The notes under the pieces: generated by a model
The model's input: the letters and a program-made list of their open reading frames with translations, nothing else
What the model was told of the DNA's origin: nothing
Database searches by the model: none
Position numbers and translations under genes: made by a program
NCBI GenBank assembly: GCA_020722405.1
Contig: DYKW01000006.1
Span: 1 to 22,239 of the forward strand
Reading direction: 5' to 3'
Length of the DNA stretch: 22,239 bases
Origin: Anaerolinea thermophila
Lineage (GTDB): Bacteria > Chloroflexota > Anaerolineae > Anaerolineales > DRKV01
Shown here: positions 4,939 to 13,400 of the stretch, piece after piece
How positions within the stretch are numbered: position 1 is the first letter of the stretch
How the letters are laid out: each line of letters opens with the position of its first letter

Positions 4939-6675
4939 TCAAAATTCGGAGACTTCGGCTATGCGCAAGCGCTCGATGAGCAACATGCCGGCCGCGGTCA
5001 GCAGCATCAAAATCGTGCTCAAGGCCAACGCCTGCCCATAGTTCGACCCGCCGGGGCGCGAGAGAAAGCGGTAAATCGCCACCGGCAGGGTGGGATATTC
5101 CGGACGCGCCAGCAGGGCAGTGGCGCCAAATTCGCCCAGCGAGATGGTAAAGGCAAAAGTAGCCGCCACCAACACGGCGCGCCCCACCAGCGGGAAATCT
5201 ATGTAACGCACCACCTGGCGAGGAGAGGCTCCCAACAAAGCGGCGGCATAGCGCAGGCGCGGGCGAATGCTGTGCAAGGCCGGGGTCAGGCTGCGCACCA
5301 CAAAGGGAAAGGCCACCAGCGTATGCGCCAGCGGGATGAGCAGCGGCGAAGCGCGCAAATCCAAGGGCGGACGGTTGAGCGCCACCACAAAGCCCAACCC
5401 CAGGGTCACGGCGGAGGTGCCCAGCGGGAGCATCAGCAGCGGGTCTACCCAACGGGCAAACGTGTTTTCCCGACGCGCCAATGCCCAGGCGGCCGGTAAG
5501 CCGAGCGCCAGCGAGAGCAGCACCGTGGCAGAAGCGTACCCCAGCGAAACCAATACCGCCGTGGCTGGCGGCGCGTAGAACAGCGAGCGGCGCGGATTTT
5601 CGTTCAACATGCGGTAAAAATCCAACGTCAAGCCGCGCTGTACCGTGCCAAACTGCGCCCGATCACGTTCCAGGCGCACCACAGAGCGCGCCGCCAGCGC
5701 GCCCAGCGGCAAGAACAGCCAGGCCGAGAGAATCGTCAGCAAGGCCGCGCCCCACAAGCGGGTGCGCCAGGTGCGCATACGCGGCAATTTGTGGTGCACG
5801 CGCTGCCCTTCCAGCGGACGGGTGACGCGACGCGCCAGGCGGGCGTACCCAACCGTCAACCCCAAAGTGCAGACCAGTTGCAACACCGAGAGCGAAGCCG
5901 CCAACGGTAAATTGAACAAACCGGTGGTCTGGTAGTAGATTTCCACTTCCAGGGTGGCGTATTGCGGCCCGCCCAACACCAGCACTACCCCAAAGGAAGT
6001 GAAATCGAACAAGAAAACCAGCAGAGCGGCCGCCAGCACCGCCGGGGAGAGCAGCGGCAGCGTGATGTGCCATAGCACCCGCCAACGCGACGCACCGAGG
6101 GTACGCGCCGCAGCGGTCAGACGTGGGCTAAGCCGCTCCCAAAAATCACCCACCATGCGCAGTACGATGGTGGTATTGTAAAACACGTGCGCCACCAGAA
6201 TAGCCGTCAGTGTGTTGGCAAAGGTGATTGGCGGACGGCTCAGTCCCAAGAGGGACATCAACCCCAAATTGACCCAGCCACGCGGCCCCAGCAGGGCATC
6301 GAAAGCGGTCGCAACCACCAGGGTAGGCATGACAAACGGCACGCCGGTCAGCGCTCGAAAAAGCCCTTTGAAGCGGAAATCGTAATGCGAGAACAAGTAG
6401 GCACCCGGCAGCCCCAGCGCCAAGGTGAGCAAGGTGGAAAGCGCAGCCTGCCAGAACGTGAAGCCCAAGACATGCAGCGTGCGCTCCGAAAACAGCGCAT
6501 TGAACAGCGGGGCATACTGCCCCTGACGGGCGAAACTGAGGCTCAGGATGCGCGCCAATGGCCAGGCGTAGAACAACGCCAAAAAGGCCAACGGCGGGAA
6601 CCACCATCCCGCCGCGGCCAGGAATTTTTGGAAACGGTCAACCGTCCTCACGGTAGAAACAGAGGGAGAGTTCAC
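4939..6675 (-). CDS. thiP: Thiamine ABC transporter permease, fused double domain
   Basis: A 578-residue integral membrane protein carrying two BPD-type permease units in one chain, as in ThiP and FbpB. Unit 1 (about 25-280) has an EAA loop AAARTLGASRWRVLWHITLP at 188-207; unit 2 (about 305-570) has a second EAA-type loop near AAALLGASPRQVVRYIDFPL at 477-496. Roughly twelve hydrophobic segments are visible, starting with WWFPPLAFLALFYAWPL at 24-40. The predicted role is the thiamine channel that couples the binding lipoprotein to the ATPase. The start is GTG at 6675, which overlaps the stop of the binding-protein gene as GTGA, a typical coupled junction. The sequence alone cannot separate thiamine from Fe(III) permeases; neighbours decide. 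Confidence 0.85.
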   Translation of the reverse strand: MNSPSVSTVRTVDRFQKFLAAAGWWFPPLAFLALFYAWPLARILSLSFARQGQYAPLFNALFSERTLHVLGFTFWQAALSTLLTLALGLPGAYLFSHYDFRFKGLFRALTGVPFVMPTLVVATAFDALLGPRGWVNLGLMSLLGLSRPPITFANTLTAILVAHVFYNTTIVLRMVGDFWERLSPRLTAAARTLGASRWRVLWHITLPLLSPAVLAAALLVFLFDFTSFGVVLVLGGPQYATLEVEIYYQTTGLFNLPLAASLSVLQLVCTLGLTVGYARLARRVTRPLEGQRVHHKLPRMRTWRTRLWGAALLTILSAWLFLPLGALAARSVVRLERDRAQFGTVQRGLTLDFYRMLNENPRRSLFYAPPATAVLVSLGYASATVLLSLALGLPAAWALARRENTFARWVDPLLMLPLGTSAVTLGLGFVVALNRPPLDLRASPLLIPLAHTLVAFPFVVRSLTPALHSIRPRLRYAAALLGASPRQVVRYIDFPLVGRAVLVAATFAFTISLGEFGATALLARPEYPTLPVAIYRFLSRPGGSNYGQALALSTILMLLTAAGMLLIERLRIAEVSEF

Positions 6676-7841
6676 CGCAAAACCGTATCGCTCCAGGCCT
6701 GAATCCAGGTCTCTCGTTTGGCGGCAATGTCTGCCGGCGCAACGTAAGCCGGTTTTTCAGGCGTTGCCAGATACTTCACAAAGGCCTCGTCCAAGGGCGC
6801 GTTGGGGTTGACGGGGAAAACGAACATCTTGAGCGGCATATCAGCCTGGAACTGGGTATCGAGCATGAAATCTACCCACTTGCGGGCCAGGTCTTCGTTT
6901 TGGGTGCCCCGCAGAATGCCCACGAACTCAATCTGGCGGAAGCAGGTCTCATTGCCTACTACGGCCGCGGTCGGCGGGGTATCCACCGGCGGGTCGGCGT
7001 AGATGACCTCGAAGGCCGGGCTGGAACTATAGGAAACTACGATGGGATGCGTGCCGCCCCACACGCTGAATTCGCTGTAGTAGGCGTTTTCCCAGCCATC
7101 CACCACGGCCACGCCGTTGTCTTTCAAGTTTTGCCAGAATTGCAGGTAGCCGTCTTCACCAAAATGCCCGATGGTGGTCAGCAAGAAGGCCAGGCCGGGG
7201 GAGGAAGTAGCCGGATTTTCGACCACCAGCAAGTCTTTGTACTCCGGCTTGAGCAGGTCCTCGAGACTGGCAGGGGGCTGCAGGCCCTTGTCAGTGAAGT
7301 AGGCCACGTCGTAGTTGAGACACACATCGCCGTAATCCACCGGCAGGGCACGGTGCTGCGGGTCGAGTTCGAAGGCATCGTCGATTTCAGCCAGGAGCGG
7401 CGATTCATAGGGCAGAAAAATGTCTTCATCCAGAGCGCGGCTGAGGAAGGTGTTATCCACGCCATAGAAGACATCGGCAGGCGGGTTGCCCTTGGAGAGG
7501 ATGGCCTTGTTGAGCGCCGAACCGGTATCGCCGCCCTGGATAAAGGTTACTTCGACGTTGTTGGCCTGTTCGAAGGCTTGGATGACCTCTTCGGAGGCGT
7601 CGAAGGAGTCGTGGGTCATGACCGTCAAGGTGCGAGGTTCGGCAGAGGCGCTGGTCGGTTCCACCGGAGGATTGGTTGATTCGGCGGATGTGCTGGTCGG
7701 TTCCACCGGAGGATTGGTTGATTCGACTGGGGCCTTGGTCGGCTCAACCGGAGATGGTGAAGCCGCGGGGCTGCTGCAGGCGGTCAAGAGCAACGCCAAA
7801 AGCAGCAACAAAATAGGGAAGTGTAGGAATTTTTTACTCAT
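6672..7841 (-). CDS. thiB: Thiamine-binding lipoprotein of ABC transporter
   Basis: A 389-residue exported lipoprotein: basic MSKK, hydrophobic core, lipobox LTAC with Cys22. Residues 23-70 are a Pro/Thr/Glu/Ser linker built from tandem repeats. From 71 on it is a periplasmic-binding-protein fold of the TbpA/ThiB family: LTVMTHDSF opening (as YTYDSF in ThiB), LNKAILSKGNPPADVFYGVDNTFL, the PVDYGDVCLNYD segment, PATSSPGLAFLL, VVDGWENAYYSEF and VVSYSSSPAFEV, then QAWSDTV near the end. These correspond segment by segment to E. coli thiamine-binding protein as I recall it. It would capture thiamine (or TMP/TPP) outside the membrane. GAGGAG overlaps the stop of the preceding gene, 9 bases before the ATG. 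A thiamine role is also supported by the TPP riboswitch and pyrophosphokinase gene. Confidence 0.88.
   Translation of the reverse strand: MSKKFLHFPILLLLLALLLTACSSPAASPSPVEPTKAPVESTNPPVEPTSTSAESTNPPVEPTSASAEPRTLTVMTHDSFDASEEVIQAFEQANNVEVTFIQGGDTGSALNKAILSKGNPPADVFYGVDNTFLSRALDEDIFLPYESPLLAEIDDAFELDPQHRALPVDYGDVCLNYDVAYFTDKGLQPPASLEDLLKPEYKDLLVVENPATSSPGLAFLLTTIGHFGEDGYLQFWQNLKDNGVAVVDGWENAYYSEFSVWGGTHPIVVSYSSSPAFEVIYADPPVDTPPTAAVVGNETCFRQIEFVGILRGTQNEDLARKWVDFMLDTQFQADMPLKMFVFPVNPNAPLDEAFVKYLATPEKPAYVAPADIAAKRETWIQAWSDTVLR
7651..7725 (-). repeat. 42-bp tandem repeat in the lipoprotein linker
   Basis: A 33-base identical block starts at 7651 and again at 7693, a 42-bp period. A third, diverged copy follows to about 7755. 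It encodes the ESTNPPVEPTSTSA / ESTNPPVEPTSASA linker between the lipidated Cys and the binding domain. Because the period is a multiple of three, copy number can change without breaking the frame. Confidence 0.85.
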
Positions 7842-7848
7842 AGGTGTT

Positions 7849-8505
7849 TTACTCCTCAGGTTGGTTTTGGTGGATAAGAATGCACACCAACAAACCTTTT
7901 CGCAGAGAAACCTGGGCCGGGTTTTCGAGCAGGACGTTGCTAACGCCGCGCCCTACACCAAAGTGCAGTACCCCCTCTCGAAGCGGATAACGCAACCCGT
8001 GGGAGGAAATCCCCTCTGCATCTCCCTGCAGGGGGATGAGGGATACCGTATCCCCGGGTTGGCCGTGGATCTCCCAGGTACGTCCCGGGGAGAGTAGCCT
8101 TATCTCTTGAGAACCATCCACCAGCGAAAGGTTTATCTGCTGAAAACCAGCGTGCACGAGGAGCAGAATATTGCTCAACGTCATGTCCCAGCGTCCGCCC
8201 AACGCGCCGAGGATGATGACCTCGTCAGCACCGGCTTCGCGGGCTGCCAACAGCGCTAATTCGAGGTCGGTTTCATCCTTCTCGGCAGGGAAGCGGCGCA
8301 CAGGCACGCCGGCGGCCTGCAACTCGGCTAGGTATTCAGTCTCCAGGGAATCAAAATCTCCGATTGCCAGATGCAGTCGTAATCCCAGGCGCAAGCAGTA
8401 GCGTGCGCCGCCATCCGCGGCGATGAGATAATCATCGGGGCGCAGCAGCCGCTGCACTTGCTGCGAGTCGGTGAGAAGGCCGTTGGCGAAAATCACAGCG
8501 CGCAA
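7849..8505 (-). CDS. thiN: Thiamine pyrophosphokinase
   Basis: A 218-residue cytoplasmic enzyme converting thiamine and ATP to thiamine pyrophosphate and AMP. Family motifs: AADGGA at 29-34, GDFDS at 49-53 (metal-binding Asp), KDETD at 76-80, GALGGRWD at 100-107 and a GVSN motif at 187-190. The usual His after GGR-D is Met108 here. The likely start is TTG at 8505: GGAGG lies nine bases upstream, inside the 3' arm of the riboswitch terminator hairpin, so the ribosome site would be hidden when that hairpin forms. It is first in an operon with the thiamine transporter, so imported thiamine is directly trapped as TPP. The stop TAA overlaps the Shine-Dalgarno region of the next gene. The symbol thiN is used for this enzyme class. 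Confidence 0.9.
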   Translation of the reverse strand: MRAVIFANGLLTDSQQVQRLLRPDDYLIAADGGARYCLRLGLRLHLAIGDFDSLETEYLAELQAAGVPVRRFPAEKDETDLELALLAAREAGADEVIILGALGGRWDMTLSNILLLVHAGFQQINLSLVDGSQEIRLLSPGRTWEIHGQPGDTVSLIPLQGDAEGISSHGLRYPLREGVLHFGVGRGVSNVLLENPAQVSLRKGLLVCILIHQNQPEE

Positions 8506-8534
8506 AATAAAATCCCTCCGCTGGCGGAGGGATT
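8503..8534 (-). terminator. Riboswitch-controlled intrinsic terminator
   Basis: On the minus strand AATCCCTCCGC and GCGGAGGGATT form an 11-bp stem with a two-base loop, followed by a U-rich TTTTATTTTG. Its 5' arm (8523-8533) is also perfectly complementary over 11 bases to the 3' edge of the TPP aptamer (8553-8563), so the stem and the aptamer end compete. The 3' arm contains the GGAGG used by the TTG start. Confidence 0.85.
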
Positions 8535-8550
8535 AGAATTTTGTGATGTG

Positions 8551-8643
8551 CCATCCCTCCGCCGGCATTATCCGGTTCAGGTCTTGCGGGTCGAGGACTC
8601 GGTGTCCTCCTCTCAGCCCGGCCATACCAGGCTCCCCGTGCGA
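8551..8643 (-). promoter_or_regulatory. TPP riboswitch (THI element)
   Basis: The minus strand shows the conserved aptamer elements in order: CGGGGAGCC, GGCTGAGA, a variable P3 hairpin (GAGGAC/GTCCTC), GACCCGC, then ACCTGAACCGGATAATGCCG and GGCGGAGGGA. These match the TPP-binding aptamer. It lies between a consensus promoter and thiN. With TPP bound the aptamer should hold its own 3' strand, freeing the downstream arm to form the terminator; without TPP the 3' strand can pair with that arm and let transcription continue. Confidence 0.95.
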
Positions 8644-8661
8644 ATGTTTTGGTGCGTGGTT

Positions 8662-8690
8662 AGTATACGTCAGGGGATGAGGGTTGTCAA
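8662..8690 (-). promoter_or_regulatory. Sigma70-type promoter of the thiamine operon
   Basis: TTGACA at 8685-8690 and TATACT at 8662-8667 on the minus strand, spaced exactly 17 bases. The expected start site, near 8655, puts the aptamer at the very 5' end of the transcript. Confidence 0.85.
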
Positions 8691-8715
8691 GGAGAGAATG
8701 CTGGTTAGTCAGGTG

Positions 8716-8761
8716 GTCGGATAGTCGGATAGTCGCGTAGTCGGGTAGTCGGATAGTCGGG
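8716..8761. repeat. 8-bp tandem repeat GTCGGATA
   Basis: Five full copies and one partial copy of GTCGGATA (two with changes, GTCGCGTA and GTCGGGTA) in direct tandem, 25 bp upstream of the -35 box of the thiamine promoter. Each copy is nearly 3/4 of a helical turn. Function unknown; could be a simple-sequence expansion or a multi-site protein target. Confidence 0.8.
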
Positions 8762-8912
8762 GCGAAAGATTTTTCGCCCACCCCACGCCGCCGGACGGTC
8801 GGGTACACTTTCAAACTGGACTCTGGCGTTTTCTTATTCGAACGCAAATTTAGGCATGGTTCAGAAATCTGTAAACACTTACAATCAATTGATGTGTTCT
8901 CGCCCATTCCTC

Positions 8913-8950
8913 CTTTATCCCCCCTTCCCTGAGGGAAAGGGGGGATAAAG
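8913..8950. repeat. Long C/G-rich hairpin
   Basis: A 17-bp stem with a single bulge and a TGA loop; one strand is almost pure pyrimidine and the other almost pure purine. Neither end has a T-run typical of a terminator. Likely a dispersed palindromic repeat. Confidence 0.65.
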
Positions 8951-9058
8951 ATACTTTCCGGGGGGGTTTTTACACCAGCACAAAAGTGTAAACCTATTTC
9001 CAGTGGAAAATGAGCCATCCCCAAATTTACATGGTTTTTCGCCGGAGGGCGGCTTAAA

Positions 9059-9087
9059 AATCTGTGTAATCTGTGCCATCTGTGGAT
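9059..9087. repeat. 10-bp-period AATCTGTG repeat, second locus
   Basis: AATCTGTGT, AATCTGTGCC and ATCTGTGGATT in tandem. Same family as 3203-3232. Function unknown. Confidence 0.55.
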
Positions 9088-9131
9088 TAATATCGGTTGT
9101 CCGCCGGTTTCGCCAGACTCCAGTTTCAAAC

Positions 9132-9159
9132 AAAAAACCGCCCGGCGGAGGGGCGGTTT
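9132..9159 (-). terminator. Intrinsic terminator after the alpha/beta-hydrolase gene
   Basis: On the minus strand AAACCGCCC and GGGCGGTTT form a stem around CTCCGCC and run into TTTTTTG. It lies 9 bases after the hydrolase stop and closes the signalling block. Confidence 0.9.
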
Positions 9160-9167
9160 GGGCAAGT

Positions 9168-9959
9168 TTAGCGCACGCGGCGCTTCCATTCTTCTCTGAG
9201 TTGTAAAGTTTGCGGGCTCACGCCAGATTCCAAAGCCAAAAAATCTTGCATCAGGCGGTGAAATTTGCTGGTTTCGCTCAACATGGGATAATGGCCGGAT
9301 TCTTCGAACAAGATATAATGCGTATTCTCCGGCAGGTTGTAAACGTTTTGCAACGGGTCATTCAGCGTAATTGTCCGGTCCCCTTGGCCGTGCACCAGCA
9401 AACAAGGGGTCGGCAAGTTGAGCGCCATATCAAGGAGTGCAGCGCTATCCAGAGATTGAACTGAGGTGTGAATCGCCCTGGCGTCCGTTTTGCTCATTTC
9501 AGCCCGTACCGGCTCGTTTGCCGGGGTATCATCCAGTAGCCAGTTGGCAAGTTCAACGGGACTATCTTGATACAGGCGAGGGCTAATCGTCACTTCACCA
9601 ACCGGAAGGGAGACGGCCATCACTCGGTTGACGTAAGTAGGAAAACGAGCGGCGTACATCAAGGCCACCACGGCACCCAATCCATGGCCAACCAACGCCA
9701 CCTTCGGGATACCCAGTTTTTCCAGGAACGAATCCAACAATTCCATCTGTCCTTCCAGGGTATAACTGCTTTCGCGCTTGGCCGTATCCCCAAAGCCCCA
9801 TAAATCAAGCGCATAGGTGCGATAAGAGACCGCGGCAGATTGCATGGATGGGATCCAATAGCGCCAGGACCCGACCCAGTCATGCAGGAAAATCAAAGGG
9901 CGTCCGCGTCCCAGAAATTCATAGTGTACGATTTCTTCCTGCAGGATAATGGCACTCAT
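9168..9959 (-). CDS. Alpha/beta-hydrolase-fold protein lacking the nucleophile Ser
   Basis: A 263-residue cytoplasmic protein with the alpha/beta-hydrolase layout. An oxyanion-type motif HDWVGSW is at 26-32, the DLWGFGDT strand-turn at 52-59, the nucleophile-elbow region VGHGLGA at 90-96, an acid GQGDR at 191-195 (Asp194) and a catalytic-type His in SGHYPM (His223). The elbow reads G-H-G-L-G, so the expected Ser at 93 is Gly. The Asp and His are kept. It may be a non-hydrolytic binding protein or use another chemistry. The C-terminal tail (about 245-263) is basic and extra. It starts 63 bp after the CheY-like gene, with GGAAGG upstream of the ATG, so it is probably the last gene of the kinase operon and might act as a partner or output; that is inference. 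Confidence 0.8.
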   Translation of the reverse strand: MSAIILQEEIVHYEFLGRGRPLIFLHDWVGSWRYWIPSMQSAAVSYRTYALDLWGFGDTAKRESSYTLEGQMELLDSFLEKLGIPKVALVGHGLGAVVALMYAARFPTYVNRVMAVSLPVGEVTISPRLYQDSPVELANWLLDDTPANEPVRAEMSKTDARAIHTSVQSLDSAALLDMALNLPTPCLLVHGQGDRTITLNDPLQNVYNLPENTHYILFEESGHYPMLSETSKFHRLMQDFLALESGVSPQTLQLREEWKRRVR

Positions 9960-10022
9960 GGGTGTGTTGTACCTTCCAGAAAATATTTGTCCGAGCGGCC
10001 TTGACGCAAAAGTTACGCAAAA

Positions 10023-10409
10023 TCAGGCCTTGCCATACTTAGAGAGAATTTCAGCCACGCGCGTTATCAGTTGGTCGGGAGCAAAAGGTTTGAGAATATA
10101 TTCATCTGCACCGGATTTCACGCCGGTTTCAATCTCCGATTCCTGCCCTTTCGCCGAAAGGATAACAACCGGCACGTCCTTCAATGCCGGTTCGGCTTTG
10201 ATGCTGGCACACGCTTCGTAACCAGACATGTAAGGCATACGCACATCGGTGATCACCAGGTCTGGGGGATTATCTTGCATGGAAACAGCCGTCTCATACA
10301 ATTCTTTACCATTCTTCACCGCTGTGACCTCGTGCCCCGCCATCCCCAAAACGAAAGTGATCAAATCTCGGATGTCTTTTTCATCTTCTGCAATCAAAAT
10401 ATGAGCCAT
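10023..10409 (-). CDS. CheY-like stand-alone response regulator
   Basis: A 128-residue single receiver domain. The acidic pocket is Glu8-Asp9-Glu10, the phospho-acceptor Asp55 (DLVITDVRMP), the switch Ser85 (VVILSAKG) and the conserved Lys107 in ILKPFAP. There is no output domain, so it must signal by protein contact or act as a phosphate sink or relay. It lies 21 bp after the giant kinase gene, with TGGAG ten bases upstream of its ATG, so it is almost certainly co-expressed and a likely phosphotransfer partner of His2431 in the kinase. The following gene is the hydrolase-like protein. Confidence 0.92.
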   Translation of the reverse strand: MAHILIAEDEKDIRDLITFVLGMAGHEVTAVKNGKELYETAVSMQDNPPDLVITDVRMPYMSGYEACASIKAEPALKDVPVVILSAKGQESEIETGVKSGADEYILKPFAPDQLITRVAEILSKYGKA

Positions 10410-10430
10410 GGATAAAATCTCCAGGTAGGT

Positions 10431-13400
10431 TTAGTTTGTTGTTTGTTCGGCCAACATATCATCATCTTGCGCGACAGATTCTGATTTTGCCAGCGGCAGG
10501 GTAAAGGAGAAAGTGCTGCCAGCGCCTTGGACGCCTTGGCTCTGCACCCAAATTTCACCGCCGTGCATGTGAACCAGGTTTTGGACAATGGAGAGTCCTA
10601 ACCCTGTGCCGGGAGTTTCGATGACCAGGGTATCGTCGCCGCGATAAAAGCGCTCAAAAACCCGTTCCTGATCTTCGGGAGGAATCCCAATGCCGTTGTC
10701 GCGTACATCTATTTGCAAGAAGTCGTCTTTCAGATGGGCGGTTATCCATATCTTGCCGCCTGTTGGGGTGTAATGATAGGCGTTATCCACCAAATTTTGG
10801 ATAACTTGCATGATCCGCTTAGAATCTGCAAGCACCTTCGGCAGGCTTTCCGGTAATTCAACGTAAAAATTCATCTCTCGGTTTTCTTTTTCGGCAAAGG
10901 CACGTACATTATCTACGGCCTGCTTGATTACGGGGGCGATGTCCACCGCCGAGATATTCGGTGCAATACGCCCGGTTTCCATCTGTGAGATATTGAGCAA
11001 GTCGTTCACCAACGAAATCATACGCTCGGTATTGCTGCGCACTACCTGCAAGAAATTGGTCTGGTTATCTGTTAGTTTGCCGGCCGCTCCCATCAACAGG
11101 ATGTCCACATAGCCCTTGATGGAGGTCATCGGCGTGCGCAATTCGTGGCTGACATTGGCTACAAACTCGGACTTCAGGCGGTCCACTTCGACCTGGTGGG
11201 TAATGTCTCGGAAAATAGAAACCGTACCCAGGAACTCGTTACGCAAAAGCACCGGCGAAAGGTGGACGGAAACCACACTCCCGTTGCTCATATCGATACG
11301 TTGGGCATAAATATCTTCGGGGGAATAAGCCTCTGGATTTTGCGACCAGGCACGGATGGTCTCCATCCACTCGCGCGCGGCCTGACCAAACATCCCTGAA
11401 AAGTTCTCCAAGGATTTTTGCAATACCTGTTGGCGAGGGATTTCCAGAATGCGTTCTGCAGAAGCATTGAAGAGTGTAATCAGGCCGTTCTTATCGGTCA
11501 CCAGTACACCATCGGCAACGGCTTCCAGGATGGCCTGTGAGCGGCTGGTTTCGATATGCTGAGCACGCAGCATATCGCCCAAACGTTCTGCCTGTTCAGC
11601 AACCAAGCGGTAAAGTTTGGCGTTATTTAGTGCAACTGCAATTTGCTTGGCTGTTGCCGTCACTAAATCTAACTGCAATTCTGAAAAACGATTGGGCTCA
11701 CGGTGAAAGAGCATTAACGTCCCCAAAGCCTCTTCGCCTACCATCAACGGCACCACCATAGCGCTGCGGTGCTGGGTTGGATACTTCGGATTTTCCACCC
11801 AACGCGGGTCTTTGGTGACATCTGGCACCATGACGGCTTTCTGGTTCTTGATAACCCAGCCAGCCAACCCTTGATCGGTCTTGAGTGCCGTCGTCTCTCC
11901 ACCTTCAGGGGTGGGCAGGGTATAGCCAAGCGAAGCACGTCGCAGCAACACTTCATCGGCACTATCTACCATCATGATGGTGCTTTGTTCCGCCCCGACA
12001 ATTTGATTGATCAATGCCAGGGTGCGGTTGAGCACGATATCCATGTCCAAACTGGCCGAAAGTTCGGTGATGATGCGCAACAGTGTCTCGGTGCGCTGAT
12101 GTTCGCGCGCGAGTTCCTGCGTGCGCTCGGCCACGCGGTGCTCTAACTGTTCGGCGTAACTCTGTACCTGTGCAAACAAGCGGGCATTATCGAGTGCAGT
12201 CGCTAATTGACCGGCTACCTGTCCCAACAAGCGTGTGTGCCGCTCAGTAAACTGTCCTGGATGAGAATCCTGCAAAGAGAACGCGCCGATGGTTTTGCCG
12301 CGCGCGATCAGCGGCACACCCACCCAGGAACGCACTGCCTGCCCAACGTCATATCCCGGCACGGGGATGTATTCATCAGGGTCGCTTGCATCGCGCAATA
12401 GCAGTGGTTCGCCGTGCGTAATGATATATTCGCTCAAACTGGTGCCATCACGGGGAACGGGCAGTTGGGGAAGACGTTTCCCAGAATCCACTACTTCGGC
12501 GATGAGATCTCCACTCTCACTTTCTACCACCAGTGCCAGCGTATCTACCTTCATGGCATCTTGTACAATCTCCAGGGCAACGTCAACCAAACGCGCCTCA
12601 TCGAGTTCATTGGCAATCCGAGACCCAAATTCAAAGAGCAGGCCAAGTTCATCCGTACGTTGTCGGGCTTCCATAAACAGGCGGCTGTTCTGGATAGCAA
12701 CCGCCAACTGTGCAGCAGCAGTGTTTAGCAAACGCAAATCGTTATCGGTATAGGCATTGGGGTTATCCAAATTTTCTACCGCTAATACACCAATTGGCTC
12801 ATCCCCAACCAACAAGGGGACACCAAGATAGGCGGCCGCGTGTTTTGGGCCAATCAGAGTTGCTTGCAGCGCATGTAATTTTTGGGGGACGTCATCGCCG
12901 GCCAACAAAAGAGACTCTCGAGTGCGCAAAATATATCCCGTAAGCCCCTGCGGCTTTTGAGGTGCTACCGATAAAGGCACCCCATTCTCTCGTACTACTG
13001 GGAATGTGACAATATCTTGTTGCTTGTCATACAGCGCCAGATAGAAGTTACGAGTGCCCACGATCGCGCTCAAATCTTCCGGCAGACGCCGGAGAAGCGT
13101 GGGCAAGTCAATGGTTGAGACCAGTGTCTGGGAAATCTGGTAAATTGCGCTGATTTCATTCAGGCGGGATTGTGTCTCTTCGTACAAGCGAGCATTTTGC
13201 AAAGCAATTGCGGCCTGGTTACTGATGGTGCGTGCAAGTTCGATTTCTTCAGGCGCAAAGCGATAGGAGCGCCTGATTTCATATACCATCAACACACCGT
13301 GGACGGTATTGCCGGAAATCATGGGCACCATGAACAAAGATTGTGCATTGTGGTTCTCAAGGTGAGGAAGCAGGGCTTCCAAATCCTTTTCTGCGCGGAC

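Larger units (their letters stand above)
8762..9131. other. Gene-free intergenic region between hydrolase terminator and thi promoter
   Basis: No credible gene. It contains a long near-perfect hairpin at 8913-8950 (CTTTATCCCCCCTTCCC against its complement, one bulged base, TGA loop), a 7-bp inverted repeat TTTACAC/GTGTAAA near 8975-8998, and an AATCTGTG-type decamer repeat at 9059-9087. An apparent 218-codon minus-strand frame across it reads through the riboswitch and is not a gene. Confidence 0.6.

Noticed and set aside
3461..5041. 526-codon plus-strand frame opposite the DUF402 gene and thiQ
   Set aside because: It is antisense to strong ABC ATPase and DUF402 coding sequence in G+C-rich DNA; its Gln/His/Arg-rich product has no recognisable domain.
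4934..5452. N-terminal extension of the ATPase frame
   Set aside because: It overlaps the permease coding region in another frame, is Ala/Gly/Arg-rich without homology, and ABC homology starts at ATG 4933.
8716..8761. CRISPR-like array
   Set aside because: Repeat units are 8 bp in direct contact with no spacers and no cas genes.
8533..9189. 218-codon minus-strand frame between the hydrolase and thiN
   Set aside because: It runs through the hydrolase terminator, intergenic repeats, the thi promoter and the TPP aptamer; no protein family resemblance.
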